Assembly: GCA_902797705.1 (NCBI GenBank)
Contig: CADBTX010000324.1
Coordinates: 1-6,503, forward strand
Source: an uncultured Lachnospiraceae bacterium
GTDB lineage: Bacteria; Bacillota; Clostridia; Lachnospirales; Lachnospiraceae
Length of the DNA: 6,503 bases
Reading direction: 5' to 3'
The notes under the pieces were generated by a model. That model ran no database searches. It worked only from the letters and a program-made list of their open reading frames with translations, and was not told where the DNA came from. Made by a program: the position numbers and the translations under genes. Below are positions 5,501-6,503 of the stretch, in pieces (the first letter of the stretch is position 1; each line of letters starts with the position of its first letter).

Positions 5501-6082
5501 TTACTTAAGTCCCGAAAATCCGCAGAAGGCTATAGCCATGAGGGATGCCGTGAACATGGTGAAGGGAAATCCCTGTACGGCCTTCGGTATACGGTTATAT
5601 TGCATTTTCTCACGCAGACCCGCGAGAATGACGATGGAGATCGCAAATCCCACGGAGGTGGCAATGCCGTTTACTATTCCCTGGATCACGTTGTACTCGT
5701 TCTGTACATTTAAGAGAACGGCACCGAGAACCGCACAGTTTGTGGTGATAAGGGGAAGGTAAACACCCAGCGCCTTGTAAAGGGCGGGCATTGCCTTCTT
5801 AAGGAACATCTCCACGAACTGAACCAGGGATGCGATGACCAGGATGAAAACTATGGTATTTAAGTAGTCAAGTCCCAGGGGATGCAGGATAAAATGATAT
5901 ATAAGGCCGCATATGATGCTGGCCAGGGTTATTACGAAGATAACCGCCGCACCCATTCCGGCAGCCGTATCCACCTTCTTTGAAACTCCAAGGAAGGGGC
6001 AGATACCGAGGAACTGGGAAAGGACAACGTTATTTATGAGCATGCTCATAATAAGTATTGAAATAAGTGATGTTGTACTCAT
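5501..6082 (-). CDS. rnfA: Rnf complex membrane subunit RnfA
   Basis: Integral membrane subunit of the ion-pumping ferredoxin:NAD+ oxidoreductase. The 193 residues match the family length and form about six membrane segments. The two signature half-motifs are present: NNVVLSQFLGICPFLGVS (17-34, with C28) and LPLITTNCAVLGAVLL (109-124, with C116). In this family the equivalent cysteines of RnfA and RnfE hold a 2Fe-2S cluster within the membrane. The ATG at 6082 overlaps the TGA of rnfE by four bases (ATGA), and a strong GGAGGAG (6097-6091) sits 8 bases upstream inside the rnfE coding end, a sign of translational coupling and of matched subunit amounts. rnfB follows after 15 bp. Nothing unusual is seen in the sequence. 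Confidence 0.96.
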   Translation of the reverse strand: MSTTSLISILIMSMLINNVVLSQFLGICPFLGVSKKVDTAAGMGAAVIFVITLASIICGLIYHFILHPLGLDYLNTIVFILVIASLVQFVEMFLKKAMPALYKALGVYLPLITTNCAVLGAVLLNVQNEYNVIQGIVNGIATSVGFAISIVILAGLREKMQYNRIPKAVQGFPFTMFTASLMAIAFCGFSGLK

Positions 6083-6503
6083 GATCTATTCTCCTCCGTT
6101 CCGCTTTCTCCGGAAGCCTTCATGGCCTGTAATCTCTCCAGTGCCGACATCGGAGCGCCCTCTCCTTCAGGTTTTGCAGTTTCCTCAGGCTTTACCTCCG
6201 GCGCAGGTTCGGGAGAAGGTTCACTCTCAGCAGCCTTTTCTTCCGCTTCGGGAGCCGCATCCGCTTTTGCGGGCCCGGCCGGCTCTGTCTCCTGGGGAGC
6301 AGGCTTTGGAGCCTCAGCTTCAGGCTTTACAGCCTCAACCGGCTTTACAGCCTCAGCTTCAGGCTTTGCAGGAGCTGCAGGCTTCGGGGCCTGAGAGGCG
6401 GACTTTACAGCTGCCTTGGCCTCTTTTTCAGCCTTCATCATAGCTTCCACCTTCTGGAACTTACCTGCACAGCTCATCCTCATGGCACAGCTTGAGCACT
6501 CGG
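6079..6503 (-). CDS. rnfE: 3' end of probable rnfE, with Cys cluster and long Ala/Pro/Glu-rich tail (partial)
   Basis: The frame is open from the right edge to TGA at 6081-6079, giving about 140 residues. It starts ECSSCAMRMSCAGKFQKVEA (C-x2-C-x5-C), followed by a lysine/alanine helix-like part, then about 75 residues of Ala, Pro, Glu and Lys (units such as KPEAEAVKPVEAV), and ends MSALERLQAMKASGESGTEENRS. No membrane segment is inside the window. The call rests on position: it overlaps rnfA by four bases and in clostridial Rnf operons rnfE precedes rnfA. The tail would be an extension beyond the six-helix RnfE core; RnfE of other bacteria is reported to have both ends in the cytoplasm, which would place the tail there. 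The ATG at 6483 could in principle start a separate gene, but it lacks a ribosome binding site and the frame continues upstream with cysteines. Confidence 0.65.
   Translation of the reverse strand, partial: ECSSCAMRMSCAGKFQKVEAMMKAEKEAKAAVKSASQAPKPAAPAKPEAEAVKPVEAVKPEAEAPKPAPQETEPAGPAKADAAPEAEEKAAESEPSPEPAPEVKPEETAKPEGEGAPMSALERLQAMKASGESGTEENRS
6310..6367 (-). repeat. 39-bp-period repeat coding the RnfE tail
   Basis: The 19-base string agcctcagcttcaggcttt (plus-strand sense) occurs at 6310-6328 and identically at 6349-6367, a 39-bp period equal to 13 codons. Nested inside, ggctttacagcctca occurs at 6323-6337 and 6341-6355, an 18-bp period equal to 6 codons. Both periods are multiples of three, so changes in copy number would keep the frame. 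Confidence 0.75.

Noticed and set aside
6122..6394. 90-codon plus-strand Ala/Ser/Gly-rich frame resembling a surface repeat protein
   Set aside because: It is the antisense of the Ala/Pro/Glu repeats in the rnfE tail, and low-complexity repeats are open in several frames.

Overview
The window reads as chromosomal DNA from an anaerobic Firmicute, most likely a member of the Lachnospiraceae (Clostridia). The grounds are an Rnf gene order ending E-A-B (the clostridial layout C-D-G-E-A-B), strong GGAGG-type ribosome binding sites mixed with TTG and GTG starts, and a one-domain lineage-type protein (AP2 / broken HNH / AP2) that I recall from this family. The assignment is from family resemblance, not from a search.

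Layout. Bases 1-138 hold the start of a secreted protein on the minus strand, cut by the window edge. Bases 139-464 are a very AT-rich divergent intergenic region with one good sigma-A-type promoter facing each way and several small dyad and direct repeats. A plus-strand gene (465-1259) encodes two AP2-like DNA-binding modules around an HNH-nuclease-like core that has lost its catalytic histidine. It meets a long minus-strand cluster tail to tail with only 20 bp between stop codons. In transcription order that cluster is rnfE (3' end only, 6503-6079), rnfA (6082-5501), rnfB (5485-4691), apbE (4653-3664), a membrane-anchored GH25 muramidase-like gene (3641-2466) and nagA (2446-1280).

How the genes work together. 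RnfA, RnfB and RnfE are parts of the membrane ferredoxin:NAD+ oxidoreductase that pumps ions. ApbE attaches FMN covalently to threonines of flavoproteins such as RnfD and RnfG, whose genes would be expected just beyond the right edge, so apbE belongs to the same job. The GH25-like protein and NagA point instead to cell-wall or amino-sugar metabolism; they follow with gaps of 13-22 bp and probably share transcripts with apbE, though the functional link to Rnf is unclear.

Most worth a second look: the AP2/degenerate-HNH protein as a possible domesticated homing endonuclease turned regulator; the GH25 protein, which has Ser where the family has a catalytic Asp; the apparent leaderless start of apbE behind a consensus-spaced promoter; and the long Ala/Pro/Glu tail with a Cys cluster on RnfE. 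No tRNA, rRNA, CRISPR array, insertion sequence or convincing intrinsic terminator was seen.
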